Of a DNA stretch of 64,000 nt, positions 51,680 through 58,837 are shown one piece after another. Location of the stretch: the NCBI GenBank assembly GCA_964392775.1, contig CAYMRD010000012.1:43470-107469 (forward strand). Direction: 5' to 3'. The stretch is from UKL13-3 sp964392775. Lineage in GTDB: Bacteria > Bacteroidota > Bacteroidia > UKL13-3. The notes under the pieces are model-generated. The model was not told the origin of the DNA. It worked only from the letters and a program-made list of their open reading frames with translations, and made no database searches. The stretch's first letter is position 1, and every line of letters starts with the position of its first letter. The position numbers and the translations under genes are program-made.

Positions 51680-52645
51680 ATGGAACACACCAGCCCTGCT
51701 CCTTCATCCAACCGTTTACGCTTTACTGGCGAAGGCTTCAAGCTATTGGTTATCATGCTTGTAAACTGGGTCTTTACTGTATTTACCGTAGGTCTTTATT
51801 ATCCATGGGCACGGGTTAATACCTTAAAGTATATGTATGGCAATATTGTGTTAAACGATATTCCCTTTATTTTTCACGGAACGGGAAAAGAGCTCTTTAA
51901 AGGTTTTCTCAAATTTTTTGGAGCTGTCATCGTGTTGTATGGTTTGTATATTTATGCGATTTTATCGAGAGATGTTGTTTTTACACAAGTTGCGGGATTA
52001 TTATTGTTTGCCTTTGTCATTGTGATTATTCCTTTTGCCTTGCATGGAGCGTTCCGTTACCGGCTGGCAAGAACCTCCTGGAGCGGCATTCACCTTGGGT
52101 ACAGGGGAAACCGCAAACATTTGTTTTTTGATTTTATCACCTCGGCAGCACTTACACTTATCACACTTGGCATCTATTACTCATGGATGGTAAATAAACT
52201 TCGTACTTACATCATCGGAAACGCAAGATTTGGCAGCATCAAATTTGGCTATACCGGCAGTGGTGGCGACTTGTTCATTATTCATCTTAAAGGCGCTTTT
52301 CTTTCCTTCCTTACTCTTGGAGTGTATTACTTTTGGTACCGTAAAGAGTATATGAATTATCTTATCGACAATATTTATCTGGAGCAAAACGGAGAACGTT
52401 ACACCTTAAAAGGCAATATCAGAGGAGGTTCCTTTTTCGCTTTAAGTATCATCAATTTGTTTCTCACCATTTTCACCTTCGGTATTGGTATTCCGTGGGT
52501 GACAGTGCGTACCTTCGAGTTTCTGATTGAAAACATTGAGCTACCTGCCGGAATCAATTTCGAACAGATTGAACAAACAGAAGATGAATACGAAGATGCA
52601 ACAGGTGAAGATGTGCTCGACTATTTAGACATCGGATTGATTTAA
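51680..52645 (+). CDS. YjgN/DUF898-family membrane protein
   Basis: From ATG 51680 the protein is 321 aa. It shows two related blocks of membrane helices with repeated motifs: GLYYPWARVNTLKYMYGNI, LGIYYSWMVNKLRTYIIGN, LGVYYFWYRKEYMNYLIDN and FGIGIPWVTVRTFEFLIEN. These four internal repeats characterise DUF898. An acidic tail follows (EQTEDEYEDATGED). The family is of unknown function. It is immediately followed (4-bp gap) by an M48 peptidase gene, a pairing that suggests a shared envelope role. TTTG at 51634 and TATATTGG at 51656 resemble a promoter. Confidence 0.9.
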   Translation: MEHTSPAPSSNRLRFTGEGFKLLVIMLVNWVFTVFTVGLYYPWARVNTLKYMYGNIVLNDIPFIFHGTGKELFKGFLKFFGAVIVLYGLYIYAILSRDVVFTQVAGLLLFAFVIVIIPFALHGAFRYRLARTSWSGIHLGYRGNRKHLFFDFITSAALTLITLGIYYSWMVNKLRTYIIGNARFGSIKFGYTGSGGDLFIIHLKGAFLSFLTLGVYYFWYRKEYMNYLIDNIYLEQNGERYTLKGNIRGGSFFALSIINLFLTIFTFGIGIPWVTVRTFEFLIENIELPAGINFEQIEQTEDEYEDATGEDVLDYLDIGLI

Positions 52646-52649
52646 AACC

Positions 52650-53708
52650 ATGCAACAGGTATACAAAGCCCGCTACTTTGACGGGAAATCGTCAAAGCCC
52701 TATACTGTTTTTGTGCGTATTGAAGGTGATACAATTATCATCCAAAAAGAGGACGCAGAAGAACGGGTATGGTTACGGAATGATTTCCGGGAAACAGATC
52801 TTACATCGGCTATAATAACGTTGCGGCATGGCAATACCTACCCTTTCGAGCAACTCGAAATCACTGATCCCGATTTTATTCATGCCTATCGTCAAACCTT
52901 TCGGGTGGGCATCACCAAACGCTGGCTGCATTTTGGATCAGCCGGAAGTTTGCTGCTGCTCATATCGGGTTTTATCGTTTCCATAGTATTGGGTTATATG
53001 TATGTTTTGCCTTTTGTGGCCGACCGGGTGGCGCAACATTTTCCGCAAGACTATGAAGTTTCGATGGGACAACAACTCATGGATTCTTATTTGAATGATG
53101 CAAAAATTGATGATGAGAAAACAAAAAACATCAACCTCTTTTTCAAACAACTTCATATTGAAACAACCTATCCGGTGAAGATTGTTGTTGTAAAAGACAG
53201 TATTATCAATGCCTTTGCCATGCCGGGTGGAGGGATTGTGGTTTATGATGCCATGCTGAAACGAATGGATAAACCCGACCAGCTTGCTGCATTATTGTCA
53301 CACGAGTTTTCGCATGTACAACTCAAACATGCCACCCGTAATATTTTCAGAAGCATTGCCGGTTCGTTGTTTATCTCCATGGTATTAAGTGATGCCAATG
53401 GGATTGCCAACCTCGTTGTTGAAAATGCGCACCAACTCCGCAACCTTCAATACAGCCGTGAACTGGAGCATGAGGCTGATGCAAACGGATTGAATATCCT
53501 CCGACAAAATCGCATTGATACCCGCGGCATGTCGGATTTGTTTGAACTGCTCAAACAACAACAATCATTCGAACCAGATGAGCTATTCAGTACACATCCT
53601 GAACTGGAATCACGTATTGAATTTGTAAAGTCATACCAGAAAGAACATGCATATACATCCGTTCCAAACGATAGTATGCAGTATTACTTCAACCAACTCC
53701 ATCACTAA
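52650..53708 (+). CDS. M48-family membrane metallopeptidase
   Basis: The 352-aa protein has a cytoplasmic N-terminal domain (about 90 residues) and one or two membrane helices (96-122). A zinc peptidase domain follows: HEFSH (His218, Glu219, His222) with the third ligand Glu275 in ELEHEADANG. This is the HtpX/BepA-like gluzincin arrangement, used in membrane or outer-membrane protein quality control. The active site sits after the membrane segment, probably on the periplasmic side. It is the middle gene of a three-gene operon. Confidence 0.93.
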   Translation: MQQVYKARYFDGKSSKPYTVFVRIEGDTIIIQKEDAEERVWLRNDFRETDLTSAIITLRHGNTYPFEQLEITDPDFIHAYRQTFRVGITKRWLHFGSAGSLLLLISGFIVSIVLGYMYVLPFVADRVAQHFPQDYEVSMGQQLMDSYLNDAKIDDEKTKNINLFFKQLHIETTYPVKIVVVKDSIINAFAMPGGGIVVYDAMLKRMDKPDQLAALLSHEFSHVQLKHATRNIFRSIAGSLFISMVLSDANGIANLVVENAHQLRNLQYSRELEHEADANGLNILRQNRIDTRGMSDLFELLKQQQSFEPDELFSTHPELESRIEFVKSYQKEHAYTSVPNDSMQYYFNQLHH

Positions 53709-53713
53709 AAATT

Positions 53714-54010
53714 ATGACAGATGAATCGCTGCTTCCGTCTATTCAACAATCGCTCGACAAATATGTTGATATGAAACAAGCTGTTGATATGAGTCAATTG
53801 AAAACGTATCTCACCGAACAGCTTGTGTACATGCTGCACCATGAAATGGAAAAACTGATGGGCATATTATACCGAATTGATATACGGGAACGGGATGTCA
53901 AAAACGCCTTTGCGCAAAACAATCCGAAATTAATTGCTCCTTTATTGGCGGAGGCCATCATTCAGCGTGAGCTCGAGAAGGCACAATCACGTAAGGATAA
54001 TAGAAGATAG
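53714..54010 (+). CDS. Small helical protein of unknown function
   Basis: I do not recognise this 98-aa protein. It is all-helical and charged, without signal or membrane segments, and ends in a basic tail (KAQSRKDNRR). The central part (LVYMLHHEMEKLMGILYRIDI and NPKLIAPLLAEAIIQRELEK) suggests a helical bundle. It starts 5 bp after the M48 gene, so it is probably co-translated with it and DUF898. After it, 54011-54172 holds only TAGCGATTAGTGGTTAGC-like low-complexity sequence. Confidence 0.75.
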   Translation: MTDESLLPSIQQSLDKYVDMKQAVDMSQLKTYLTEQLVYMLHHEMEKLMGILYRIDIRERDVKNAFAQNNPKLIAPLLAEAIIQRELEKAQSRKDNRR

Positions 54011-54172
54011 CGATTAGTGGTTAGCTGGTAGCGTTTAGGAGATGTTTAAGACTTGTTTAGGACGGTTGTGTTTTCATCTTTGCCTACTGCATACTATTCT
54101 TTATTGCCTACTTCTTACCGCGGACTGCCTCACAACTTGATAAACATCAGTTCGCGATTTCATCCCAATTGA

Positions 54173-54180
54173 TAGATTTG
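54173..54180 (+). promoter_or_regulatory. -7 element of the desaturase gene
   Basis: TAGATTTG matches TAnnTTTG exactly, 22 bp before the ATG. Confidence 0.5.
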
Positions 54181-54202
54181 CGCAGTACACCTGATTTAAT
54201 AT

Positions 54203-54946
54203 ATGGCAATTTTAGTATTCTTAATTCTGCACTGGTATCTTTCTCTTTTCGGACAAACCTTCTTCCTTCACCGCTATTCGGCTCATAAAATGTTTACCAT
54301 GAGCAAAGGCTGGGAAAAATTCTGGTATATTTTTTCATGGGTTACACAAGGTTCATCGTACCTCAACGCGCGAGCGTATGCCATTTTACACCGCATGCAC
54401 CATGCTTACAGCGATACTGAAAAGGATCCGCACTCACCCCATTTTTTCCGCGAAGTATTTACCATGATGATGTATACCCGCAAAGTATACAATGGGGTAT
54501 TGCACGGAACGTTTGAAGTAGAAGATCGTTTTGACCGCAACTTCCCGGTATATCCCCAAATTGACCGAATTGCCGATGCATGGATCACCCGCATTGGATT
54601 TGGACTGGCTTATGTAGCCTTTTATATTGCTTTCGCCACACATTGGTGGATGTATTTATTATTACCTGTACATTTTTTAATGGGTCCGGTACACGGAGCC
54701 GTTGTAAACTGGGCCGGACATAAATACGGATACCGCAATTACAATGAGCACGACCACTCGAAAAACACCCTGGTATTCGACTTTTTGATGTTGGGTGAAT
54801 TGTTTCAGAACAACCACCACCATGCAGGCTCCAAACCTAACTTTGCGGCCAAATGGTGGGAGTTTGATCCCGTATATCCAGTGATGCGTTTGTTTCACAA
54901 AATAGGCATCATCACCTTGTCGCCCGTGGCTTTGCGCAACGCGTAA
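54203..54946 (+). CDS. Fatty acid / acyl-CoA desaturase
   Basis: This membrane di-iron desaturase introduces a double bond in acyl chains to adjust membrane fluidity. The 247-aa protein has the three histidine boxes in order: HRYSAH, HRMHHAYSD and NNHHHAGS, separated by pairs of membrane helices. It matches the Delta-9 acyl-CoA desaturase type without a cytochrome b5 domain. Its stop is 37 bp from the mnmE start; each gene has its own -7 element. Confidence 0.93.
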   Translation: MAILVFLILHWYLSLFGQTFFLHRYSAHKMFTMSKGWEKFWYIFSWVTQGSSYLNARAYAILHRMHHAYSDTEKDPHSPHFFREVFTMMMYTRKVYNGVLHGTFEVEDRFDRNFPVYPQIDRIADAWITRIGFGLAYVAFYIAFATHWWMYLLLPVHFLMGPVHGAVVNWAGHKYGYRNYNEHDHSKNTLVFDFLMLGELFQNNHHHAGSKPNFAAKWWEFDPVYPVMRLFHKIGIITLSPVALRNA

Positions 54947-54968
54947 TTCGGAAATCGCAAAGGTTGCC

Positions 54969-54976
54969 TACCTTTG
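54969..54976 (+). promoter_or_regulatory. -7 element of mnmE
   Basis: TACCTTTG matches TAnnTTTG exactly, 7 bp before the mnmE ATG, with TTCG 18 bp upstream as a possible weak -33 element. The leader would be very short. Confidence 0.45.
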
Positions 54977-54983
54977 CGCCCGC

Positions 54984-56426
54984 ATGAACCATTATCTTAA
55001 AACCGACCTGGATGATACCATCTGTGCATTGGCTACTGCCGGAGGCATTGGTGCCATTGGCGTTATCCGCATCAGCGGAAGTCAAGCCTTCCCTATTGTC
55101 AACAATGTCTTTAAAGGCAAAAATCTGGAACAGGCTGAAAGCCATACGCTGCACTTTGGTAAAATAACAGATGGTTCCATTGTACTTGATGAAGTATTGG
55201 CTTCTGTATTCCGCAACCCAAAATCGTATACCGGTGAAGACACCATTGAGCTTAGCTGCCATGGCTCACCGTATATCCTTCAAAAAATTCTGGAACTCTT
55301 GGTGCAAAAAGGTGCACGCTTAGCCAAACCCGGAGAGTTTACGCTGCGTGCTTTTCTCAACAAAAAACTCGACCTCTCGCAAGCCGAAGCGGTGGCCGAC
55401 CTCATTGCAGCCGACAGCGCGGCATCACACCAAACCGCTATGCAACAAATGCGGGGCGGATACTCTCAACAAATTCAGTTTTTGCGTGAGCAACTTATCA
55501 ACTTTGCATCCCTTATTGAACTTGAACTCGACTTTGCAGAAGAAGATGTGGAGTTTGCCAGCAAGCCGGAATTGTACAACCTGGTGAGTAAAATTCACAC
55601 CTTATTGCAATCGTTGTTGCAATCGTTTCAATATGGGAACGTACTTAAAAATGGTGTACCCACGGTTATTGCAGGAAAACCCAATGCAGGAAAATCAACC
55701 TTGTTGAATGCCTTGCTCAACGAAGAGCGCGCTATTGTGAGCCATATTGCCGGCACCACACGCGATACCATTGAAGAAGCTTTTGTGATTGACGGCATTA
55801 CTTTTCGCTTAATTGATACAGCAGGTATTCGCAACAGTAACGATACCATTGAAAGCATCGGAATTGAACGCACCTTTGAAGCTATTGGCAAAGCCTCTGT
55901 AGTGTTGTATTTGTTTGATGCCACCACCACTTCAGCCAAAGAACTCGAAGAAGAACTCAAAGCTTTTGAAGGCAATAATGCGGTGATTATTCCGGTAGCC
56001 AACAAAGTAGATTTGCTCGGTGAAAAACAATTGGAAAGATTGCAGCAATTGGAGCATCGACAAAATATAAGCAATGAAAGTTTGTCGTCTGACCATGGAA
56101 TAGAATTGCTTGCCCCAACTTTGCTTCCTATTTCTTCCAAAATGAATCTTGGCATAGGGCGACTAAGAAACCGTTTGAGCGAAATTGTAAAAAGAAACGA
56201 AGTGAAAGACGATATCATCATCACCAACTTGCGCCACTATGAGGCATTGCAACAAGCATCCAATGCATTGGAACAAGTACTGGAGGCAATCAATTTACAC
56301 ATGAGCGGAGAGCTTCTTTCTCTGGATATCCGCAAAGCGATTTTCCACCTAGGTGAAATTACCGGAGAGATTACAACGGAAGATTTGCTTGGTAATATTT
56401 TCTCGAAGTTTTGTATCGGAAAGTGA
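54984..56426 (+). CDS. mnmE: tRNA modification GTPase MnmE
   Basis: With MnmG, MnmE builds the cmnm5/nm5 side chain at wobble uridine 34, the same nucleotide that SelU selenates. The 480-aa protein has an N-terminal tetrahydrofolate-binding domain (ALATAGGIGAIGVIRISG), a central helical domain and an inserted G domain near residue 230 (GKPNAGKST, DTAGIR, NKVD). It ends with the invariant catalytic FCIGK. Complete. The region after it (56427-56488) shows no terminator. Confidence 0.97.
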   Translation: MNHYLKTDLDDTICALATAGGIGAIGVIRISGSQAFPIVNNVFKGKNLEQAESHTLHFGKITDGSIVLDEVLASVFRNPKSYTGEDTIELSCHGSPYILQKILELLVQKGARLAKPGEFTLRAFLNKKLDLSQAEAVADLIAADSAASHQTAMQQMRGGYSQQIQFLREQLINFASLIELELDFAEEDVEFASKPELYNLVSKIHTLLQSLLQSFQYGNVLKNGVPTVIAGKPNAGKSTLLNALLNEERAIVSHIAGTTRDTIEEAFVIDGITFRLIDTAGIRNSNDTIESIGIERTFEAIGKASVVLYLFDATTTSAKELEEELKAFEGNNAVIIPVANKVDLLGEKQLERLQQLEHRQNISNESLSSDHGIELLAPTLLPISSKMNLGIGRLRNRLSEIVKRNEVKDDIIITNLRHYEALQQASNALEQVLEAINLHMSGELLSLDIRKAIFHLGEITGEITTEDLLGNIFSKFCIGK

Positions 56427-56488
56427 AGTGGTTTTTTAAATTATTGAAATTTTACAAAATCTCTTATTGTTAATCTATTCATAAATTC

Positions 56489-56740
56489 TCATGCATTGCC
56501 GACCGAAGGATTATTCTCTATCCGGATCTGAATGCGTTTGATAAATGGACGGCCAAGGCTAATGAGCTAAGGGCATACAATCTGGATATTCATGTTTCGG
56601 ATTTGATTGAGAAGTCCGCCCGGGCGGATGAGCGGGCGGGCGGATGGGATTTGGCCGATTATTTATTGATGGCTCCGACCAAATTCGAATGGGACGTGCA
56701 CAAAATTTCCAAGAAGAAACAATGTCCGACAATTGTTTGA
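56489..56740 (+). pseudogene. Remnant: C-terminal end of a Toprim/DUF6371-like gene
   Basis: The frame has no start but reads IILYPDLNAFDKWTAKANE, then YNLDIHVSDLIEK and WDLADYLL, ending at TGA 56738. From memory this resembles the C-terminal end of Toprim-like (DUF6371-type) primase-related proteins on Bacteroidota plasmids and phages. The upstream catalytic part is absent. A second, more decayed copy of the same segment lies at 58470-58577, beyond hipT. Part of the sequence forms a GC-rich palindrome (TCCGCCCG with CGGGCGGA, about 56616-56645). Confidence 0.6.
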
Positions 56741-56785
56741 TTGGTATCTCCAAGCTGAAGAAAATTCAAAAGAATCCACAAAAAC

Positions 56786-56843
56786 TATATCTAATTGCAT
56801 ATAAATACATATCATTCCATATTATTATATCCAATTACATATA
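56786..56843 (+). promoter_or_regulatory. Paired operator upstream of hipB
   Basis: TATATCTAATTGCATATA (56786-56803) and TATATCCAATTACATATA (56826-56843) share the symmetric pattern TATAT-N2-AATT-N2-ATATA with centres 40 bp apart, close to four helical turns. They lie just upstream of the hipB -7 element and are the probable binding sites of HipB. Confidence 0.55.
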
Positions 56844-56859
56844 AAATGATACAATTTAT

Positions 56860-56867
56860 TATATTTG
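56860..56867 (+). promoter_or_regulatory. -7 element of the hip operon
   Basis: TATATTTG matches TAnnTTTG exactly. A short inverted repeat TATGC-GAAA-GCATA (56868-56881) follows at the expected transcription start. Confidence 0.55.
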
Positions 56868-56886
56868 TATGCGAAAGCATATAAAA

Positions 56887-57084
56887 ATGAACGAAATAGC
56901 GGCATTTGTTAAAACAAGACGAAAGCAATTGAAGCTTACACAAGAGGAATTTGCGATGAAAGCAGGTGTAGCATTAACTGTTATCAGAAAAATCGAACAA
57001 GGAAAAGAGAATCTGAGTTTATCAAAGGTAAATCAGGTATTGAAACTATTTGGGCATGCTTTAGCACCGGTAATTGAACAATAA
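56887..57084 (+). CDS. hipB: HipB-like antitoxin/regulator
   Basis: This is an XRE-type DNA-binding protein that autoregulates the hip operon. The HTH is clear: RRKQLKLTQEEFAMKAGVALTVIRKIEQGK, ending with the usual LGFGHxLAP-like helix (LKLFGHALAPVIEQ). I start it at ATG 56887 (65 aa). An in-frame ATG at 56869 lies only 1 bp after the -7 element and would precede the expected transcription start. It lies 2 bp upstream of hipS. HipB dimers would bind the paired sites at 56786-56843. Confidence 0.9.
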   Translation: MNEIAAFVKTRRKQLKLTQEEFAMKAGVALTVIRKIEQGKENLSLSKVNQVLKLFGHALAPVIEQ

Positions 57085-57086
57085 AC

Positions 57087-57422
57087 GTGAGACAAGCTAT
57101 TATTAAATATAACAATATTCAGGCGGGTGTGCTAAAAGAACTGGATACAGGCGAGTATGAGTTTATGTATGACGAACAATATGCTCAAAATTATCCTGAT
57201 CTCTTTATTACGTTCCAAATGCCGGTTAGAGCCAACCCATATAGAAGTAAGCGGCTATTTCCATTTTTCGATGGATTAATTCCCGAAGGTTGGCTATTAA
57301 CGATTGCGGCAGAGAGCTGGAAAATCAATAAAAATGACCGAATGGGGCTGCTCTTGGCTTGCTGTCAAAATACCATAGGAGCAGTAAGCGTTCACCCTAT
57401 AATAGAAGGCCAAGATGACTAA
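57087..57422 (+). CDS. hipS: HipS-like protein (stand-alone HipA N-terminal domain)
   Basis: The 111-aa protein matches only the N-terminal subdomain of HipA: a beta-rich start (GVLKELDTGEYEFMYDEQY), then SKRLFPFFDGLIPEGWLL and the MGLLLACCQNTIGAVSV helix-strand end. In classical HipA this is fused to the kinase. Here it stops by itself and overlaps the kinase gene by 8 bp. This is the layout of tripartite HipBST modules, where HipS is the antitoxin that neutralises the HipT kinase. Its start codon is GTG, 2 bp after hipB. Confidence 0.85.
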   Translation: MRQAIIKYNNIQAGVLKELDTGEYEFMYDEQYAQNYPDLFITFQMPVRANPYRSKRLFPFFDGLIPEGWLLTIAAESWKINKNDRMGLLLACCQNTIGAVSVHPIIEGQDD

Positions 57423-58362
57423 GTGTTTGTATTGTTATAAGGAATTGGATGCAAAGGATCCGAGTGATTACCATGCCAGGTGTATCAAAGCCTTCTATGG
57501 GACTAAGTCTGCACCGGCATTACCCTATAGATTGGATGAGATGGAAAAGTTAGCAAAGGAATCGGTCGAGCTATCGGTAACTGTTCCCGGTGTACAGCCC
57601 AAATTATCTCTTGGTTGGATAAGAAGCACTTTGAAAGATGGCGATAATGGCCGCTTAACCATTATGGACGCACTAGAAGGATTGTATATATTAAAACCAC
57701 AAAATACACAATACCCACAGATGCCTGAAAATGAGCATTTATCCATGAAACTAGCAGAACTTTTTAAAATAGAGGTAGTACCATCCAGTATGATTCGATT
57801 GGCCTCGGGTGAATTGTGTTATATCACCAAACGCATCGACCGAAAAAAAGACAATTCAAAAATACATATGATTGACTTTTTGCAAATCTTGGAATTAGAC
57901 GACAAGTATTTAGGATCGATGGAGAATCTAGGTAAAACAATAGGCGAACGGTCGGCAAATACCTTACTGGATAAACTTCGCTTTTTTGAACTCGCCCTAT
58001 TCAATTTTATCATTGGCAATAATGATATGCACTTGAAAAATTTCTCCATGATTCAATCTGAGATGGGATGGGTGCTCTCCCCGGCATATGACCTGTTAAA
58101 TGTAAAACTCATCTTGCCAAAGGACAAGGATGATACCGCTCTTTTATTAGGAGGAAAAAAGAAAAACTTTAACAAAGGATATTTTGATCGGTTTGGGGAG
58201 GTTTTGCAATTGAATGATAAACAAACTCATTCCGTATATAAAAAATTAAACACTTGGTTACCCAAAGCTCTCGAGCTCATTGACCACTCATTTTTGAATG
58301 ATCAAAATAAACTTCACTACAAAACATTGATTACACAACGTGTAAACTTATTGATACAATGA
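57415..58362 (+). CDS. hipT: HipT-like serine/threonine kinase toxin
   Basis: The 315-aa protein matches the HipA kinase core without its N-terminal subdomain. It opens with a small zinc-finger-like cluster (C4, C7, H20, C23), then the Gly-rich loop VPGVQPKLSL (residues 57-66). SVT at 54-56 takes the place of the SIS autophosphorylation motif described in HipT. The ATP lysine is in YILKPQ, the catalytic Asp204 in NNDMHLKNF and the metal Asp226 in PAYDLL. All key residues are present, so it is probably active. HipA/HipT kinases block translation by phosphorylating aminoacyl-tRNA synthetases; the target here is unknown. Confidence 0.88.
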   Translation: MTKCLYCYKELDAKDPSDYHARCIKAFYGTKSAPALPYRLDEMEKLAKESVELSVTVPGVQPKLSLGWIRSTLKDGDNGRLTIMDALEGLYILKPQNTQYPQMPENEHLSMKLAELFKIEVVPSSMIRLASGELCYITKRIDRKKDNSKIHMIDFLQILELDDKYLGSMENLGKTIGERSANTLLDKLRFFELALFNFIIGNNDMHLKNFSMIQSEMGWVLSPAYDLLNVKLILPKDKDDTALLLGGKKKNFNKGYFDRFGEVLQLNDKQTHSVYKKLNTWLPKALELIDHSFLNDQNKLHYKTLITQRVNLLIQ

Positions 58363-58469
58363 TCCAACAAGGATTCAATCTCTTCATCGAAATATCAGTC
58401 CATTCGCATCCTTTATTCTGCAAAAAAAGTTATCAATTGAGTCAATGCTTTAGAAAAACGGAGTGCATA

Positions 58470-58577
58470 GCGAATGAACTCAGGGCATACAATCTAGACA
58501 TTTATGTGTCGGATTTGATCTAGAAGTCCGCCCGCCCAAATAAGCGGGCGGGCGGATATGACCTTGCTGACTATTAA
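58470..58577 (+). pseudogene. Second decayed copy of the Toprim/DUF6371-like gene end
   Basis: This stretch is a direct repeat of about 56556-56668: GCGAATGAACT, GGGCATACAATCT and TCGGATTTGATC, then AAGTCCGCCCGCCC and GCGGGCGGGCGGAT. It carries in-frame stops (for example VSDLI-stop), so it is not expressed. The GC-rich palindrome is better kept here: TCCGCCCGCCC pairs with GGGCGGGCGGA around AAATAAGC-type loop sequence. Confidence 0.6.
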
Positions 58578-58601
58578 TTAAACAAATAAATCCTAGGCAA
58601 G

Positions 58602-58679
58602 ATGCACAGTACTCAACAAACCCCTCAGGCATTTCCCAATCCAACAACAGACTATGTTAATTTAAATTACCTCATATGA
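58602..58679 (+). pseudogene. Possible remnant of a T9SS sorting domain
   Basis: A 25-codon frame reads AFPNPTTDYVNLNYLI, like the first strand of a type A T9SS sorting domain (YPNPTTDxxxI), then ends at a stop codon. No parent gene is present. Low confidence because of the short length. Confidence 0.3.
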
Positions 58680-58728
58680 TGTACGGATTAACGACATCTG
58701 TTCCAAATCGCCCTGTAGCCGCCACTTT

Positions 58729-58746
58729 TAATAATAATAATAATAA
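58729..58746. repeat. TAA trinucleotide microsatellite
   Basis: Six tandem TAA units lie about 90 bp upstream of hsdR. The repeat number may vary between strains. The rest of 58680-58837 is AT-rich without a gene. Confidence 0.8.
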
Positions 58747-58837
58747 TATATTCTATCAAAAAAAGCTCTCAAAAACTCTAACAAATAGTTCCAACAAATT
58801 AGATAAATTGGTAAACTCTAAATAGTGATATAATTAT

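Noticed and set aside
57087..58362. A frameshifted hipA gene
   Set aside because: The break lies at the known boundary between the N-terminal subdomain and the kinase core, the 8-bp overlap has proper stop and start codons, and the HipBST layout explains it better.
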